DNA of 6,703 nucleotides from an uncultured Collinsella sp. (lineage in GTDB: Bacteria > Actinomycetota > Coriobacteriia > Coriobacteriales > Coriobacteriaceae): positions 1 through 6,703 of the forward strand of contig CAAFQT010000297.1 of the NCBI GenBank assembly GCA_900765185.1. The letters run 5' to 3'. Shown one piece after another: positions 5,290-6,703 of the stretch (its first letter is position 1; each line of letters starts with the position of its first letter). Made by a program: the position numbers and the translations under genes. Below the pieces are notes generated by a model. The model did no database searches. It was not told the origin of the DNA and was given only the letters and a program-made list of their open reading frames with translations.

Positions 5290-6627
5290 ATGGAACTCAA
5301 ATCGTGCACCTACGCAACCGTCACCACGCTGGGAGACTTTGGCCCCTGGATCAGCAAAGTCGTGCTCGACCTGCCGTGCACCGTTCGCGCCAACGATATC
5401 GATGCGCGCACCTTCCATATATATGTAGAGCGCCATGAACGCACGGGCGAGATCCTGATGCGCAAAGAGCGCGGCGCCGACCACGCCGCACCTTCCGTAG
5501 GCTATGTCGACGTCCTCGCCGCCTATCCGTGCGATGAGTGCGGACGCAAGCTCGCCTTTGGCACCCATGTGGCGCTCGAGATCGCCGAGCAGCGCCTGAC
5601 CAAGAAGATCGAGGGCAGCGTGATGGGCTCGCGCTTGCTCGACGACCAGCTGCGCATCACGCAGCTCGCGGCCCTTCCCGGCAATGACGGTGACGATCCA
5701 ACCTGCGGCCTGGTCTTTGACACCTGCCGCGGCAACATCTGTCCCGCGCTCAAGGGCTGGAGCAATGCCACGCAAAAGACCGCCGTCAACGGCATCGCGC
5801 TCGAGTACGGCTTCTTTGAGCCCAGCTTTAAGGCCGAGGACTCCGCCTGCTTCAACCCCTTCGCGCCCGAAACGACAGTCGTGCCCCAGAAGGCCCCGCT
5901 CGTGGTGTACCTGCACGGCGCTGGCGAGGGCAAGGGCGCTACGCAAGGCGAGGGCGCCGCGCGCGCTTATATCGGCAACCGCGTGACGGCCATCAGCCAG
6001 GCGCAGATCCAACGCTACTTTGGCGGCTTTGCCTGGGTTCTCGTGCCGCAGTCGCCCACGTTTTGGATGGACAACGGCACTGAGCAGCTCGGCCACTCCA
6101 ACCAGAGCATCTACTCCCCCGTCATTAAGGCGCTCATCGACGAGTTTGTCGCCGAGCATGCCGACCGCATCGACACCGACCGCATCGTGGTCGCTGGCCT
6201 TTCCAACGGCGGCTTTATGACGCTGCGCCTGTGCGCCGACTACCCCGAGTTCTTCGCCGCGGGCCTTCCCTGCTGCGCGCCGTGGTACAACGCCACGGAC
6301 GAGGACGTGACCGCCCTTGCCAAGACGCCGCTGTGGTTTACGCACTCCAAGGGCGATGAGCTCGTGATCCCGCAGGAGACCGTGCTGCCGCTCACGGCTC
6401 GCCTGCGCGCTGTCGGCGCCAACGTGCACCTCACGTACTTTAGCCATGTCGAGGACCTGACCGGGCGCTACCGCGAGGCCGACGGCTCGCCCAAGAAGAC
6501 GTTCAACCATGGCGTGTGGATCCACCAATTCAACGACCTGTGTTATCAAGACTTCGACGGGGGCAACGTACTCATCGACGGCGAGCCGGTGGGCTGCTGG
6601 GAGTGGTCGGCCAGGGTCGACAGGTAA
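5290..6627 (+). CDS. Cytoplasmic alpha/beta-hydrolase esterase with N-terminal Ig-like domain
   Basis: A 445-residue serine hydrolase. Residues 1-110 resemble the Ig-like domain of EstA-type esterases (GDFGPWISKVVLDLP at 15-29, then DARTFHIYVER). The catalytic domain starts near 165. It has the oxyanion-hole strand PLVVYLHGAGEG (203-214), the nucleophile elbow GLSNGGFMTLR (303-313) with S305, the acid D356 in THSKGDELV (351-359), and a C-terminal histidine, most likely H407 in FNHGVW (405-410). These features fit the polyhydroxybutyrate-depolymerase/feruloyl-esterase-like branch, which cuts esters of many kinds; the real substrate is not shown. There is no signal peptide, so it probably acts in the cytoplasm. 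It has 13 cysteines, including C81-x2-C84. The start is well supported by GGAGG (5279-5283) six bases upstream. It is divergent from the PTS gene and shares its regulatory region, which suggests removal of acyl groups from the imported sugar or its products. Confidence 0.88.
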   Translation: MELKSCTYATVTTLGDFGPWISKVVLDLPCTVRANDIDARTFHIYVERHERTGEILMRKERGADHAAPSVGYVDVLAAYPCDECGRKLAFGTHVALEIAEQRLTKKIEGSVMGSRLLDDQLRITQLAALPGNDGDDPTCGLVFDTCRGNICPALKGWSNATQKTAVNGIALEYGFFEPSFKAEDSACFNPFAPETTVVPQKAPLVVYLHGAGEGKGATQGEGAARAYIGNRVTAISQAQIQRYFGGFAWVLVPQSPTFWMDNGTEQLGHSNQSIYSPVIKALIDEFVAEHADRIDTDRIVVAGLSNGGFMTLRLCADYPEFFAAGLPCCAPWYNATDEDVTALAKTPLWFTHSKGDELVIPQETVLPLTARLRAVGANVHLTYFSHVEDLTGRYREADGSPKKTFNHGVWIHQFNDLCYQDFDGGNVLIDGEPVGCWEWSARVDR

Positions 6628-6703
6628 TCTGTCCCATCGCGGGGCCGAGGGCTTACCTCTGAAAATGTCCTCGGGCATGCGGCCCGGTTGCACCACGCGC
6701 TTC
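6628..6703. other. Downstream flank of the esterase, no gene called
   Basis: A 6-bp inverted repeat, CCGAGG (6645-6650) and CCTCGG (6669-6674), has an 18-base loop and no T-run, so it is at best a weak terminator. Part of a neighbouring minus-strand gene could reach in: one frame stops with TAA at 6653-6655. The 50 or so bases beyond are too few to judge. Confidence 0.25.

Noticed and set aside
5260..6696. 478-codon open frame on the minus strand opposite the esterase
   Set aside because: Low-complexity valine/glycine/aspartate-rich antisense reading. The plus strand has a good ribosome-binding site and a full catalytic triad.

Overview
The window is a stretch of bacterial chromosome with G+C-rich genes and A+T-rich spacers. 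It most resembles a gut Coriobacteriia genome such as Collinsella. The reasons are the 12-segment membrane LuxR-type regulator, a family expanded in that class, the codon use, and short hairpin repeats built around an AAAGGGGAC core. The genus is an inference from memory of such genomes, not a search result.

Layout from left to right: a hairpin terminator (2-38); a minus-strand membrane-bound LuxR-type regulator (41-1585); a spacer with a 65-bp near-perfect palindrome (1697-1761); a minus-strand cytoplasmic glycoside hydrolase of the DUF4038/apiosidase-like (GH140-like) family (1847-3160); a spacer with a strong GC hairpin and a second inverted repeat; a minus-strand sugar PTS permease EIIBC of the glucose/beta-glucoside superfamily with no EIIA domain (3372-4799); a 490-bp A+T-rich divergent regulatory region; and a plus-strand alpha/beta-hydrolase esterase with an N-terminal Ig-like domain (5290-6627). 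The last 76 bases hold no gene I can call.

The three enzyme and transport genes read as one carbohydrate-use locus. The permease would import and phosphorylate a glycoside. The hydrolase and the esterase both lack signal peptides, so they would act on the imported sugar in the cytoplasm, cleaving a glycosidic bond and an ester. The substrate is unknown; a decorated, possibly acylated plant glycoside is a reasonable guess.

The most striking non-coding signal is the divergent spacer at 4906-5263. It holds nine exact copies of GTRAAC/GTTYAC plus several one-mismatch copies, some spaced by about one or two helical turns. It also carries a TTTGTTGA dyad with a third copy nearby and several palindromes. 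This looks like a dense operator array controlling both the permease and the esterase. The regulator that reads it is not identified.
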